Shown here one piece after another: positions 56,198-64,000 of a stretch of DNA of 64,000 nucleotides. The notes under the pieces are model-generated. The model was not told the origin of the DNA. It saw nothing but the letters and a program-made list of their open reading frames with translations, and made no database searches. The translations under genes were made by a program, and so were the position numbers. This stretch comes from Nitrosomonadales bacterium (GTDB lineage Bacteria > Pseudomonadota > Gammaproteobacteria > Burkholderiales > Gallionellaceae): contig JADJWO010000001.1 of NCBI GenBank assembly GCA_016716325.1, positions 992,001-1,056,000 of the forward strand, given 5' to 3'. How positions within the stretch are numbered: position 1 is the stretch's first letter; the number at the start of each line of letters is the position of its first letter.

Positions 56198-56773
56198 ATG
56201 ACTGAATATTTGCTGATCCTGGTCGGCACGGTGTTTGTGAACAACATCGTAATGGTCAAGATTCTCGGGCTCTGCCCGTTCATGGGCGTCTCCAGGAAGC
56301 TGGAGGCCTCGATCGGCATGGGTGCGGCCACCACCTTCGTCCTGACGCTGGCTTCCGGCGCAAGCTACCTGATCAACCAGTACCTGCTCGGTCCCGAACT
56401 ATCCTATCTGACCACGCTGTCGTTCATCGTGGTGATCGCAGGGATCGTACAATTCACCGAGATGGTGATACAGAAGACCAGCCCGGTGCTGTACCAGGTG
56501 CTGGGCATCTACCTGCCGCTGATCACCACCAACTGCGCTGTGCTGGGCATCCCGCTGCTCAACGTGCAGGCCAAACACAATTTCATGGAATCCCTCTTCT
56601 TCGGCATGGGCGGCGCGCTGGGTTTCACGCTGGTGATGGTGCTATTCGCCGGGATGCGCGAACGCATGGAAGGCGCGGATGTGCCGGCGATATTCAAGGG
56701 CTCGGCCATCGCGATGATCACCGCCGGATTGATGAGCCTGTCGTTCATGGGGTTCTCGGGACTGGTCAAATAA
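56198..56773 (+). CDS. rnfA: Electron transport complex subunit RnfA/RsxA
   Basis: 191 residues, six TM helices, LVGTVFVNNIVMVKILGLCPFMGVS signature with the iron-binding Cys. Membrane subunit of the Rnf complex, which couples ferredoxin:NAD+ electron transfer to ion movement or reduces SoxR. First gene of rnfABCDGE-nth. Confidence 0.96.
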   Translation: MTEYLLILVGTVFVNNIVMVKILGLCPFMGVSRKLEASIGMGAATTFVLTLASGASYLINQYLLGPELSYLTTLSFIVVIAGIVQFTEMVIQKTSPVLYQVLGIYLPLITTNCAVLGIPLLNVQAKHNFMESLFFGMGGALGFTLVMVLFAGMRERMEGADVPAIFKGSAIAMITAGLMSLSFMGFSGLVK

Positions 56774-57321
56774 TGCTCGGCGCGTTGCTGGTCATGGCCG
56801 CTATCGCGATCGTGCTGGGCGCGGTGCTGGGCTTTGCCGCGATCAAGTTCCGCGTCGAAGGCAACCCGCTGGTGGACAAGATCGACGCCATCCTGCCGCA
56901 AACGCAATGCGGCCAGTGTGGCTACCCCGGCTGCAAGCCTTATGCCGATGCGATCGCCGGCGGCGAAGCTGACATCAACCTGTGCCCGCCCGGTGGCGAG
57001 GACGGCATCCATAAACTGGCCGACTTGCTCGGCGTCGAGTACAAACCATTCGGCGAAGGCACCGCCCCCAAGGAAAAGGCCGTTGCCTTCATCGACGAGA
57101 ACACCTGCATCGGCTGCACGCTGTGCATCCAGGCCTGCCCGGTGGATGCCATCGTCGGCGCCGCCAAACAGATGCACACCATCATCGCATCGGAATGTAC
57201 CGGCTGCGAATTGTGCGTTGCGCCCTGCCCGGTGGATTGCATCAGCATGGTGGTCATCGAAGAAAAGATCGGCACATGGAAATGGAAATATCCGGTGTTC
57301 CAGCTACAACCTTCACAATGA
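56773..57321 (+). CDS. rnfB: Electron transport complex subunit RnfB/RsxB
   Basis: 182 residues. One N-terminal TM helix, a [4Fe-4S] motif CGQCGYPGCKPYADAI (about 43-58), and two ferredoxin-type motifs CIGCTLCIQACP and CTGCELCVAPCP. Entry point for electrons into the membrane part. Stop-start overlaps on both sides. Confidence 0.96.
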   Translation: MLGALLVMAAIAIVLGAVLGFAAIKFRVEGNPLVDKIDAILPQTQCGQCGYPGCKPYADAIAGGEADINLCPPGGEDGIHKLADLLGVEYKPFGEGTAPKEKAVAFIDENTCIGCTLCIQACPVDAIVGAAKQMHTIIASECTGCELCVAPCPVDCISMVVIEEKIGTWKWKYPVFQLQPSQ

Positions 57322-58973
57322 GAACACTCCATCAATTTCATGGCGGTATCCATCCGCCCAGTCACAAGGCGCAATCGACGCGCGCGCCGATCGCCACCGC
57401 ACCGATGCCATCGAAGCTGGTCATCCCGTTCCGGCAGCACGCGGGTGAAGCCGCAAAGCCGGTCGTGCAGGCCGGAGAGCGGGTACTGAAAGGACAGTTG
57501 ATCGGCAAGCCGGAGGGATTCGTATCGAGCGCGGTGCATGCCCCCACCTCGGGCACCATCGTCTCGATCGACATGCAGCCCGTCGCCCACCCGTCAGGGT
57601 TGCCCGATATGTGCGCCACCCTGCTGCCGGACGGCAGGGATGAATGGGTAGCGCGCCAGCCGCTCGAATACCGCGATTGCAGCGCCGTCGAACTGCGCCA
57701 GTTACTGCGCATGTCCGGGATTGTCGGATTGGGCGGCGCCGTCTTCCCGAGCGACATCAAGCTGCGCCTGTCCAGGCAGAAGATCAGGACCCTGATTTTG
57801 AACGCGGCGGAATGCGAGCCCTATATCACCTGCGACGACATGCTGATGCGCGAGCGCGCCGCAGAGATCGTTCAGGGCGCGGAAATGCTGCGCTTCATGC
57901 TGGAGGCGAAGGAAGTATTGATCGGTATCGAGGACAACAAGTCCGAGGCGATCGCCATGATGCAGCAGGCCGTGACCGCCGCCGGCCTCCCGCTCGAGGT
58001 GATCCGGATACCCACCCTGTATCCCGGCGGCAGCGCAAAACAACTGATCCGCACACTCACCGGGCTGGAAGTCCCTTCCGGAAAACTGCCCACCGATATC
58101 GGCGTGCAATGTTTCAATGTCGGCACCACCTACGCCGCGTGGCGCGCCATCGCGCACGGTGAACCGCTGATCTCGCGCGTCGTCACGGTCACCGGCAATG
58201 TGCGGCGTCCGCAGAACTACGAGGCGCTGCTCGGCACGCCGATCGAAGAACTGGTCGCGCTGAGTGAAGCGTTGCCGGACACCGACCGCCACATCATGGG
58301 CGGACCGATGATGGGATTCGCTCTGCCTTCGTTATCCGTTCCGCTGGTCAAGGCGAGCAACTGCATCATCGCCGGCTCCCCCGCGCTGTTCCCGCCGCCG
58401 CCGCCGCCGTTGTCATGCATCCGCTGCACGCGTTGCGCGCAGGTATGCCCTGCCGATTTGCAGCCGCAGGATCTCTACTGGTTCGCTCAATCCAGGGAGT
58501 TCGGCAAGGCGCAGGCTTTCAGCCTGTTCGACTGCATAGAGTGCGGCGCGTGTAGCTATGTCTGCCCCAGCCACATCCCGCTGGTGCAATACTTCCGCTT
58601 TGCCAAGAGCGAAATTCGCGCACGCGAACAGGACAAGCTGGCGGCTGACAAGGCGCGCCAGCGGCACGAGTTCCGCGAATTCCGCATCGAGCAGGAAAAA
58701 CGGGAAAAGGCCGAAAAGCTGGCTGCCCGGGAAAAGGCTGCTCTGGCGGCAAAAGCGGCTTCAGCCGCTCCGGCCACGGTACCTGCACCGGACGACGCAC
58801 ACGCAAAGATCCAGCAGGCCGTGGAAAGGGCCAGACTGCAAGCCGCCGCCGTAGTGCCGAAAAACACCGAGAACCTGACCCCGGCGCAACAAACAGAGAT
58901 CGCCGAAATCGAGATCAGCCGGGCACGCCTGCGCGAGCAGGCAAAATCAGAAGTCGAGCACTCCAAGGAATAA
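57318..58973 (+). CDS. rnfC: Electron transport complex subunit RnfC/RsxC
   Basis: 551 residues. N-terminal barrel-sandwich region (HQFHGGIHPP), NADH/FMN-binding domain with GIVGLGGAVFPSDIK, and two [4Fe-4S] motifs CIRCTRCAQVCP and CIECGACSYVCP (about 380-430), then a Lys/Ala/Glu-rich tail. ATG at 57318 overlaps the rnfB stop; a longer upstream frame lies inside rnfB. Confidence 0.95.
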   Translation: MRTLHQFHGGIHPPSHKAQSTRAPIATAPMPSKLVIPFRQHAGEAAKPVVQAGERVLKGQLIGKPEGFVSSAVHAPTSGTIVSIDMQPVAHPSGLPDMCATLLPDGRDEWVARQPLEYRDCSAVELRQLLRMSGIVGLGGAVFPSDIKLRLSRQKIRTLILNAAECEPYITCDDMLMRERAAEIVQGAEMLRFMLEAKEVLIGIEDNKSEAIAMMQQAVTAAGLPLEVIRIPTLYPGGSAKQLIRTLTGLEVPSGKLPTDIGVQCFNVGTTYAAWRAIAHGEPLISRVVTVTGNVRRPQNYEALLGTPIEELVALSEALPDTDRHIMGGPMMGFALPSLSVPLVKASNCIIAGSPALFPPPPPPLSCIRCTRCAQVCPADLQPQDLYWFAQSREFGKAQAFSLFDCIECGACSYVCPSHIPLVQYFRFAKSEIRAREQDKLAADKARQRHEFREFRIEQEKREKAEKLAAREKAALAAKAASAAPATVPAPDDAHAKIQQAVERARLQAAAVVPKNTENLTPAQQTEIAEIEISRARLREQAKSEVEHSKE

Positions 58974-58974
58974 C

Positions 58975-60009
58975 ATGTCCGCATTCTTTTCCCCCTTCAT
59001 CAGCAAACCGGACAGCGTGTCGCAGATCATGCTCAAGGTGCTGCTCGCCCTGATTCCCGGCATCGCGATGTACGTATGGTATTTCGGCCCGGCGATCCTG
59101 GTCTCGATCGCGCTGGCCAGCATCACCGCACTCGCCACCGAAGCGCTCATGCTCAAGTTGCGCAATCGTCCCATCGCACCATCCCTCAGGGACAACAGCG
59201 CGCTGCTCACCGGCTGGCTGCTGGCGCTGTCCATCCCGCCGCTGGCCCCCTGGTGGCTGATCGTGGTCGGCACGGCATTCTGCATCGCGGTCGCCAAACA
59301 CCTGTATGGCGGACTGGGCAACAACCTGTTCAACCCGGCGATGATCGGCTTCGCGGTGCTGATCATTTCGTTCCCAGTACCAATGACGCAGTGGCTCACG
59401 CCGCACGGATTGGGTCAGATCGAATTGAGCTTCGCCGAGCAGATCGGATACATCTTCCTCGGCGCGCTTCCGCCGGGTGTGACGATGGATGCCATCACCA
59501 TGGCCACACCGCTGGATACGCTGAAGACCAACCTGCACCTCGACCAGCATATCAAGGAGATCCTCGACATGCCGATCTATGGCCGACTGGCCGGACACGG
59601 CAGCGAGATGGTGGCGGCGGGATTCGCCCTCGGCGGTCTGTACCTGATCGCCGCGCGCATCATCAGCTGGCATATCCCGGTCGCCTATCTTGGCACCCTG
59701 TTCGCCATGGCCGGAATCTTCCACCTGACCGATCCAGCGCATTATGTCTCGCCGCTGTTCCACCTGCTCTCCGGAGCAGCGACGATCGGCGCATTCTTCA
59801 TTTTGACCGACCCGGTCAGCAGCCCCACCACGAACAAGGGGCGGTTGATCTTTGCCGCAGGCGCGGGCCTGATCACCTACCTGATCCGAGCGTTCGGTAA
59901 TTTCCCGGATGGCACCGCGTTCGCCACCCTGCTGATGAACATCTGCGTGCCGCTGATCGTGCTGTACACGCAACCCAGGGTGTTCGGCAGGAAGGAGAAG
60001 CAGCCATGA
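58975..60009 (+). CDS. rnfD: Electron transport complex subunit RnfD/RsxD
   Basis: 344 residues, about nine to ten TM helices. Contains DAITMATPLDTLK, which includes the threonine that carries covalent FMN in RnfD, and GGLGNNLFNPAMIGFA. Membrane subunit of the ion-translocating module. Overlaps rnfG by 4 bp. Confidence 0.95.
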   Translation: MSAFFSPFISKPDSVSQIMLKVLLALIPGIAMYVWYFGPAILVSIALASITALATEALMLKLRNRPIAPSLRDNSALLTGWLLALSIPPLAPWWLIVVGTAFCIAVAKHLYGGLGNNLFNPAMIGFAVLIISFPVPMTQWLTPHGLGQIELSFAEQIGYIFLGALPPGVTMDAITMATPLDTLKTNLHLDQHIKEILDMPIYGRLAGHGSEMVAAGFALGGLYLIAARIISWHIPVAYLGTLFAMAGIFHLTDPAHYVSPLFHLLSGAATIGAFFILTDPVSSPTTNKGRLIFAAGAGLITYLIRAFGNFPDGTAFATLLMNICVPLIVLYTQPRVFGRKEKQP

Positions 60010-60665
60010 GGCGCACCATGGCGAAGGCCTCCTTCCATACCGCGATGAACCTGCTGTTCTTCACGGCGATCGGTACGGCCCTGCTGGCGCTGACCTACAA
60101 TCTCACTCACGACACCATCGTGCAAAGCGAGGAGAAAGAGAAACTGAAACTGATCTCGCAGATCGTGCCTGCGGATGCACATGACAACGACCTCATGAAA
60201 GACACCGTGCCGCTCGCACCGGACGAACTGCTCGGCAACGAAGAAACAACCATGGCCTATCTCGGCCGCATGCAGGGCGACCCCTCCATCGTCGTGCTGG
60301 GCGTGATCGCACCGGACGGCTATGGCGGCAAGATCAGACTGATCGTTTCCATCCGCAGCAATGGCCAGATTGGCGGCGTGCGCGTGGTGTCGCACAACGA
60401 GACGCCCGGACTGGGCGATTACATCGAGATCGCAAGGAGCGACTGGATCACCGCATTCAACGGCACCTCGCTGGACAACCGCAGGGAAGGGGACTGGAAA
60501 GTCCGCAAGGACGGCGGGAAATTTGACCATATGGCCGGCGCGACCGTCACACCACGCGCGATAGTCAAGGCGGTGCATAAAGCGCTACAGTATTACGCAC
60601 AGCACCGCGATGAACTGCTCGTGCCAGTCGCACGGCTCGAAGCGTCTGCCAAGGAGAAAAAATGA
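60006..60665 (+). CDS. rnfG: Electron transport complex subunit RnfG/RsxG
   Basis: 219 residues. N-terminal TM helix, periplasmic FMN-binding domain with HNETPGLGDYIE and the covalent FMN threonine in AGATVTPRAIVKAV. Ninth-gene style C-terminus is short. Overlaps rnfE (ATGA-type). Confidence 0.94.
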   Translation: MRRTMAKASFHTAMNLLFFTAIGTALLALTYNLTHDTIVQSEEKEKLKLISQIVPADAHDNDLMKDTVPLAPDELLGNEETTMAYLGRMQGDPSIVVLGVIAPDGYGGKIRLIVSIRSNGQIGGVRVVSHNETPGLGDYIEIARSDWITAFNGTSLDNRREGDWKVRKDGGKFDHMAGATVTPRAIVKAVHKALQYYAQHRDELLVPVARLEASAKEKK

Positions 60666-61351
60666 CCTCACAGGAAGTGAAAGACATTTTTCATGCCGGT
60701 CTGTGGAAGCAGAACCCCGGCATCGTGCAACTGCTCGGCCTGTGCCCGCTGCTGGCAATCAGCAGTTCGGTGGTGAACGCACTCAGCCTCGGCCTGGCGA
60801 CGACGCTGGTGATGACCCTGTCCGGCGCAACCGTCGCCACGATACGCGAGTTCATCCCCAACGAGGCGCGCATCCCGGTTTATGTGCTGCTCATCGCGGT
60901 GCTGGTCACCATCGTGCAATTCCTGATGAACGCCTATGTACACTCCCTTTATCTGGTATTGGGCATCTTCATCCCGCTGATCGTCACCAACTGCATCGTG
61001 CTGGCGCGGGCTGAGTCTTTCGCCTCCAAGAACACCGCGGCGGCCTCGGCGCTGGACGGCATCGCGATGGGACTGGGCCTGACCGCAGTACTGGTATTGT
61101 TGGGCGCCATCCGCGAGGTTTTCGGCCACGGCACGCTGCTGTCCGGCATCGACCTGGTGTTCGGAGAAGCGGCGAAATCTCTGGTCATCACCGTGATACC
61201 GGACTATCACGGCTTTCTGCTTGCCGTGCTGCCGCCCGGCGCGTTCATCGTGCTGGGCCTGCTCATCGCACTGAGGAACTGGTTGAGCCTGCGCGCCGAG
61301 GCAAAAACACGCACAACGGCAACGAGCGCGGTCGCATCCCAGGCGGCATGA
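60662..61351 (+). CDS. rnfE: Electron transport complex subunit RnfE/RsxE
   Basis: 229 residues, six TM helices, paralogue of RnfA: NPGIVQLLGLCPLLAISSS and GIFIPLIVTNCIVLARAESFA. Completes the membrane core. Ends overlapping nth by 4 bp. Confidence 0.95.
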   Translation: MTSQEVKDIFHAGLWKQNPGIVQLLGLCPLLAISSSVVNALSLGLATTLVMTLSGATVATIREFIPNEARIPVYVLLIAVLVTIVQFLMNAYVHSLYLVLGIFIPLIVTNCIVLARAESFASKNTAAASALDGIAMGLGLTAVLVLLGAIREVFGHGTLLSGIDLVFGEAAKSLVITVIPDYHGFLLAVLPPGAFIVLGLLIALRNWLSLRAEAKTRTTATSAVASQAA

Positions 61352-61980
61352 ACGCCGCCAAGCGCCGCGAGATCTTCCTGCGCCTGCAAGCGGCGAATCC
61401 GCATCCCGCCACCGAACTGGAATACCGCACGCCGTTTGAACTGCTGGTTGCAGTGATCTTGTCGGCGCAGGCCACCGATGTCAGCGTCAATGCCGCCACA
61501 CGGCAACTGTTCCCCGTCGCCAATACTCCGCAAGCCATGCTCGCGCTCGGCGAAAGGGGACTGCGCGAACACATCCAGCGCATCGGCCTGCATCAGACAA
61601 AAGGCAGGCACATCATCCGGATGTGCCAGTTATTGCTGGAACGGCATGGCGGTCAGGTACCGCAGACACGCGAGGCGCTGGAAGCCTTGCCCGGGGTGGG
61701 CCGCAAAACTGCCAACGTGATCCTCAACACCGCCTTCGGCCAGCCGACCATCGCGGTGGACACGCACATCTTCCGCATCAACAACCGCATCGGCCTGGCA
61801 CCCGGCAAGAACGTTCTGGAAGTGGAAACAAAGCTGATGAAGGTCGTGCCGGACGAATTCAAGCGCGATGCGCACCACTGGCTGATCCTGCATGGCCGCT
61901 ATGTGTGCCGGGCACGCAAACCGGCATGCGCCGCCTGTATCATTAGCGACCTGTGCGAATACAAGGACAAGGTTCCCTGA
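61348..61980 (+). CDS. nth: Endonuclease III
   Basis: 210 residues. HhH motif LPGVGRKTANVILNTAFG with the catalytic Lys, TIAVDTHIFRINNRIG with the catalytic Asp, and the [4Fe-4S] cysteines CRARKPACAACIISDLC. Excises oxidised pyrimidines. Last gene of the rnf operon, a linkage common in proteobacteria. Confidence 0.97.
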   Translation: MNAAKRREIFLRLQAANPHPATELEYRTPFELLVAVILSAQATDVSVNAATRQLFPVANTPQAMLALGERGLREHIQRIGLHQTKGRHIIRMCQLLLERHGGQVPQTREALEALPGVGRKTANVILNTAFGQPTIAVDTHIFRINNRIGLAPGKNVLEVETKLMKVVPDEFKRDAHHWLILHGRYVCRARKPACAACIISDLCEYKDKVP

Positions 61981-61981
61981 C

Positions 61982-62407
61982 ATGCTGTTCAACCCGTCTC
62001 GCGACGAAGCGCGCAACTTCCTGTTCGAATCCTGGCGCAAGCGGCGCGCCAGGGAACTGTTATCGCCGCTGGAAGACCTTGCCGCGCAGCTCATCGAAAA
62101 ACATCCCGAATATTTTTCCGTATTCAGCGACCCGGAACGTTATCAGGAACGCGACTACCTGCCGGAAAATGGCGAGACCAACCCGTTCCTGCATCTGATG
62201 ATGCACCTCACCATCGAGGAACAGATCTCCATCGACCAGCCGGCCGGCATCCGCGCACACTTTGAGCGCCTCACCCGCAAGCTGGGGTCGGAACACGATG
62301 CACAGCATCGCATGATGGAATGCCTCGGCGAGATGATCTGGCAGGCGCAACGCAACCGTACGCAGCCGGATGCCGCGATCTATTTCTCCTGCCTGGAAGA
62401 GGAATGA
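61982..62407 (+). CDS. DUF1841 family protein
   Basis: 141 residues. MLFNPSRDEARNFLFESWRK, NPFLHLMMHLTIEEQISIDQPAGI and HRMMECLGEMIWQAQR match the betaproteobacterial DUF1841 family. Function unknown. Starts 1 bp after nth, so co-transcribed. Confidence 0.88.
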   Translation: MLFNPSRDEARNFLFESWRKRRARELLSPLEDLAAQLIEKHPEYFSVFSDPERYQERDYLPENGETNPFLHLMMHLTIEEQISIDQPAGIRAHFERLTRKLGSEHDAQHRMMECLGEMIWQAQRNRTQPDAAIYFSCLEEE

Positions 62408-62408
62408 C

Positions 62409-62975
62409 ATGCGCCTGACCAGGATCACCACCCGTACCGGCGACGATGGCAGCACCGGACTTGCCGACGGCGCGCGTCTGTCCAAGGATGACGTGCGCAT
62501 CGTCGCGATAGGCAATATCGACGAATTGAACAGCCAGATCGGCGTGCTGCTTGCAGAAGACCTGCCCCGTGACATCGGCACGGTACTGTTGCAGATACAG
62601 AACGACCTGTTCGATCTCGGCGGCGTGCTGGCACAGCCCGGGCGAGGAACATTCCAGGAAACCAGGGTCGCCTGGCTGGACGGACAGGTCGCACATTTCA
62701 ATGCCGACCTGCCGCCGTTGCGCGAATTCATCCTGCCGGGTGGCTCGCGTGCCGCCGCGCTGTGCCATGTGGCACGGTGTATCGCCCGCCGCGCGGAACG
62801 CGATGTGGTCGCATTGTCCCGCCGGAATGGCGGCTCACCCGATGGCAATGCGCCGCAACACGCGCTCCCTTACCTGAATCGTTTGTCGGACTTGCTGTTC
62901 GTGCTGAGCCGCTGCATCAACCGCGTGTGCGCGACACAGGAAAGGCTATGGCAACGCTCCCGCGAAGACGAATGA
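62409..62975 (+). CDS. PduO-type cob(I)alamin adenosyltransferase
   Basis: 188 residues. TRTGDDGSTGLADGARLSKDD, GNIDELNSQIG, and the C-terminal helix LPYLNRLSDLLFVLSR are the ATP:cobalamin adenosyltransferase signatures; the active-site Arg and Asp are present. Makes adenosylcobalamin from cob(I)alamin. Starts 1 bp after the DUF1841 stop. Confidence 0.95.
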   Translation: MRLTRITTRTGDDGSTGLADGARLSKDDVRIVAIGNIDELNSQIGVLLAEDLPRDIGTVLLQIQNDLFDLGGVLAQPGRGTFQETRVAWLDGQVAHFNADLPPLREFILPGGSRAAALCHVARCIARRAERDVVALSRRNGGSPDGNAPQHALPYLNRLSDLLFVLSRCINRVCATQERLWQRSREDE

Positions 62976-63046
62976 AGCGCGCAAGAAAACAGCCGCACGA
63001 TTCACATCGTGCGGCCGTTTCCGAATACCGGTGTTTACTGGTAAAC

Positions 63047-63427
63047 CTACTCGCCCAGCTTGGCCGCGATCTCAAGTTCGGCGGCAGCCCAATGCTCGGT
63101 CGTGCACCCCTGGAAACCGCTGCGCTCGGCGATGAAATAAGCTGCAGTTTCCACCATGCGATAGCGCTCTTCCGGTGTCGGCTTCGCGACCTTCTTGGCG
63201 GCAGCCGGCTTCGCCTTGGCGGCGGCTGTTGCAGCCGGCGCTTTCTTTACGGCAGGTGCCGCAGCCTTCTTCGGCTCGGTTTTGGCCGTCGTTTTTGCGA
63301 CCACTTTCTTCTCGGCCGTTACTACCGCCGTTTTTTTGGTCTTATCGACAACCGCTTTGGCAGTGGCCGTTTTTTTGGCGGCTACTGTCGTTTTTTTAAC
63401 GGTCGTTTTTGTTTTTTGCTCTACCAT
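63047..63427 (-). CDS. Histone H1-like Lys/Ala-rich protein with DUF2934 domain
   Basis: 126 residues. The first 85 are a low-complexity Lys/Ala/Thr/Val tail like histone H1 C-termini; the last 42 (EERYRMVETAAYFIAERSGF, then CTTEHWAAAELEI) form a DUF2934 domain. Probably binds DNA or RNA non-specifically, with the DUF2934 helix pair of unknown role. Divergent from the antiporter gene. Confidence 0.82.
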   Translation of the reverse strand: MVEQKTKTTVKKTTVAAKKTATAKAVVDKTKKTAVVTAEKKVVAKTTAKTEPKKAAAPAVKKAPAATAAAKAKPAAAKKVAKPTPEERYRMVETAAYFIAERSGFQGCTTEHWAAAELEIAAKLGE

Positions 63428-63476
63428 GATGCAGCCTCTTCCTTGTCAAATTAAATTCCAGAAACCGGAATGCGCA

Positions 63477-63505
63477 GGATGGTACTAGACTACCCCTTAA
63501 TAGTC
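63477..63505 (-). promoter_or_regulatory. Candidate sigma-70 promoter of the DUF2934 gene
   Basis: On the minus strand TTGACT (63505-63500) is followed after 17 bp by TACCAT (63482-63477). The -35 is good and the -10 weak. The divergent 145-bp gap also has a plus-strand TATAAT (63517-63522) without a clear -35, which may serve the antiporter gene. Confidence 0.4.
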
Positions 63506-63572
63506 AACAAGTTATCTATAATATACCAAATTTGCCTTACACTCCCGAAACCTTAAACAACAAAATCAAGCC

Positions 63573-64000
63573 ATGAAATATCTCAAATCGGAATACCCCA
63601 TCGCCATCGCGTTCATCGTTCTGGGACTTGGCTTCGCGCTTGAACATGCCGCTGTCGAACACGGTGGCGGCGCGCTGTGGGGACTACTGACCATCATCCT
63701 TGCGGCGATCATCGGCGTTGCGTTCCGCATCGCGCATCATGCGGAGGTGCTGGCGATCCGACTGGGAGAGCCGTATGGCACGTTGATCCTGACGCTGGCG
63801 GCAGTATCGGTGGAGGTGGTGATCCTGGTGGTACTGATGACGGGAGAACCCAATGCCACACTGGCACGTGACACGGTGTTCGCCGCAGTGATGTTCGACA
63901 TCAACGGCATCCTCGGTCTCGCGGCGATCGTTGGCGGGCTCAAGCACGGCCAGAACAAGTACAACATCTCGTCGGCCAACTCCTTCGTCGCCATGCTGCT
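63573..64000 (+). CDS. ChaA-type calcium/cation:proton antiporter, N-terminal part
   Basis: 142 codons before the window ends. Several TM helices; the conserved exchanger region GEPYGTLILTLAAVSVEV contains the Glu essential in CaCA family ChaA proteins, and FDINGILGLAAI with a further conserved loop (GGLKHGQNKYN). Likely Ca2+ or Na+/K+ efflux for pH and salt homeostasis. C-terminal half not seen. Confidence 0.85.
   Translation, partial: MKYLKSEYPIAIAFIVLGLGFALEHAAVEHGGGALWGLLTIILAAIIGVAFRIAHHAEVLAIRLGEPYGTLILTLAAVSVEVVILVVLMTGEPNATLARDTVFAAVMFDINGILGLAAIVGGLKHGQNKYNISSANSFVAML

Overview
The window looks like the chromosome of a free-living, GC-rich betaproteobacterium. The gene content and order (nrdR-rib-nusB-thiL-pgpA, yebC-ruvCAB-ybgC-tolQRAB-pal-cpoB-queEC, rnfABCDGE-nth, type IV pilin with a sigma-54 promoter, many HD-GYP and CHASE2 signalling proteins) would fit Nitrosomonadales, for example Gallionellaceae. 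That placement is inference from gene content only.

Left part (1-16.8 kb): the start of a Ser/Thr kinase gene (cut by the window edge), the BepA-type periplasmic protease, a GT-C-like membrane protein with TPRs, and pilin gene pilA under a near-perfect RpoN promoter. Next comes one 12.5-kb minus-strand operon of eight genes, in transcription order: CHASE2-Ser/Thr kinase, PP2C phosphatase, double-FHA protein, CHASE2-class III adenylate cyclase, MBL-fold class II phosphodiesterase-like protein, cyclic-nucleotide-binding/rhodanese protein, GAF-fused PilB/GspE ATPase, and GAF-HD-GYP c-di-GMP phosphodiesterase. It holds phosphorylation writing, erasing and reading, cNMP synthesis, breakdown and sensing, a motor ATPase and a c-di-GMP output, and it lies beside pilA. 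It is the best candidate here for an undescribed integrated system.

Middle (16.8-34.6 kb): universal stress protein, TerC, sucCD, tRNA-Lys and tRNA-Thr under a consensus sigma-70 promoter, queuosine genes queE/queC, the Tol-Pal operon (cpoB carries a one-base frameshift), ruvAB, a MenA/UbiA-type prenyltransferase bracketed by two MITE-like repeats, ruvC (start codons run through a heptanucleotide repeat), yebC, a HerA/DUF853 ATPase, an orphan ParA ATPase and a patatin-like lipoprotein.

34.6-50.8 kb: an HD-GYP-hemerythrin fusion whose upstream region is split by a complete IS4-type element with a 9-bp target duplication; a secreted nuclease; then the conserved glyA, nrdR-ribD-ribE-ribBX-ribH-nusB ... 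thiL-pgpA series, interrupted between nusB and thiL by an MBOAT/SGNH O-acetylation pair (the MBOAT gene is frameshifted); then pmbA, darP and a carboxylesterase.

50.8-64 kb: an unrecognised PilZ-like protein gene, the N-degron transferases aat and bpt (aat carries a palindromic in-frame insertion), a membrane protein, pyrD, a complete rnf/rsx electron-transport operon ending in nth, a DUF1841 gene, a PduO-type cobalamin adenosyltransferase, a histone-H1-like DUF2934 protein and the start of a ChaA-type calcium/proton antiporter.

Short palindromic and MITE-like repeats are frequent, both between genes and, in two cases, inside reading frames. All similarity statements rest on reading the sequence; no database search was run.
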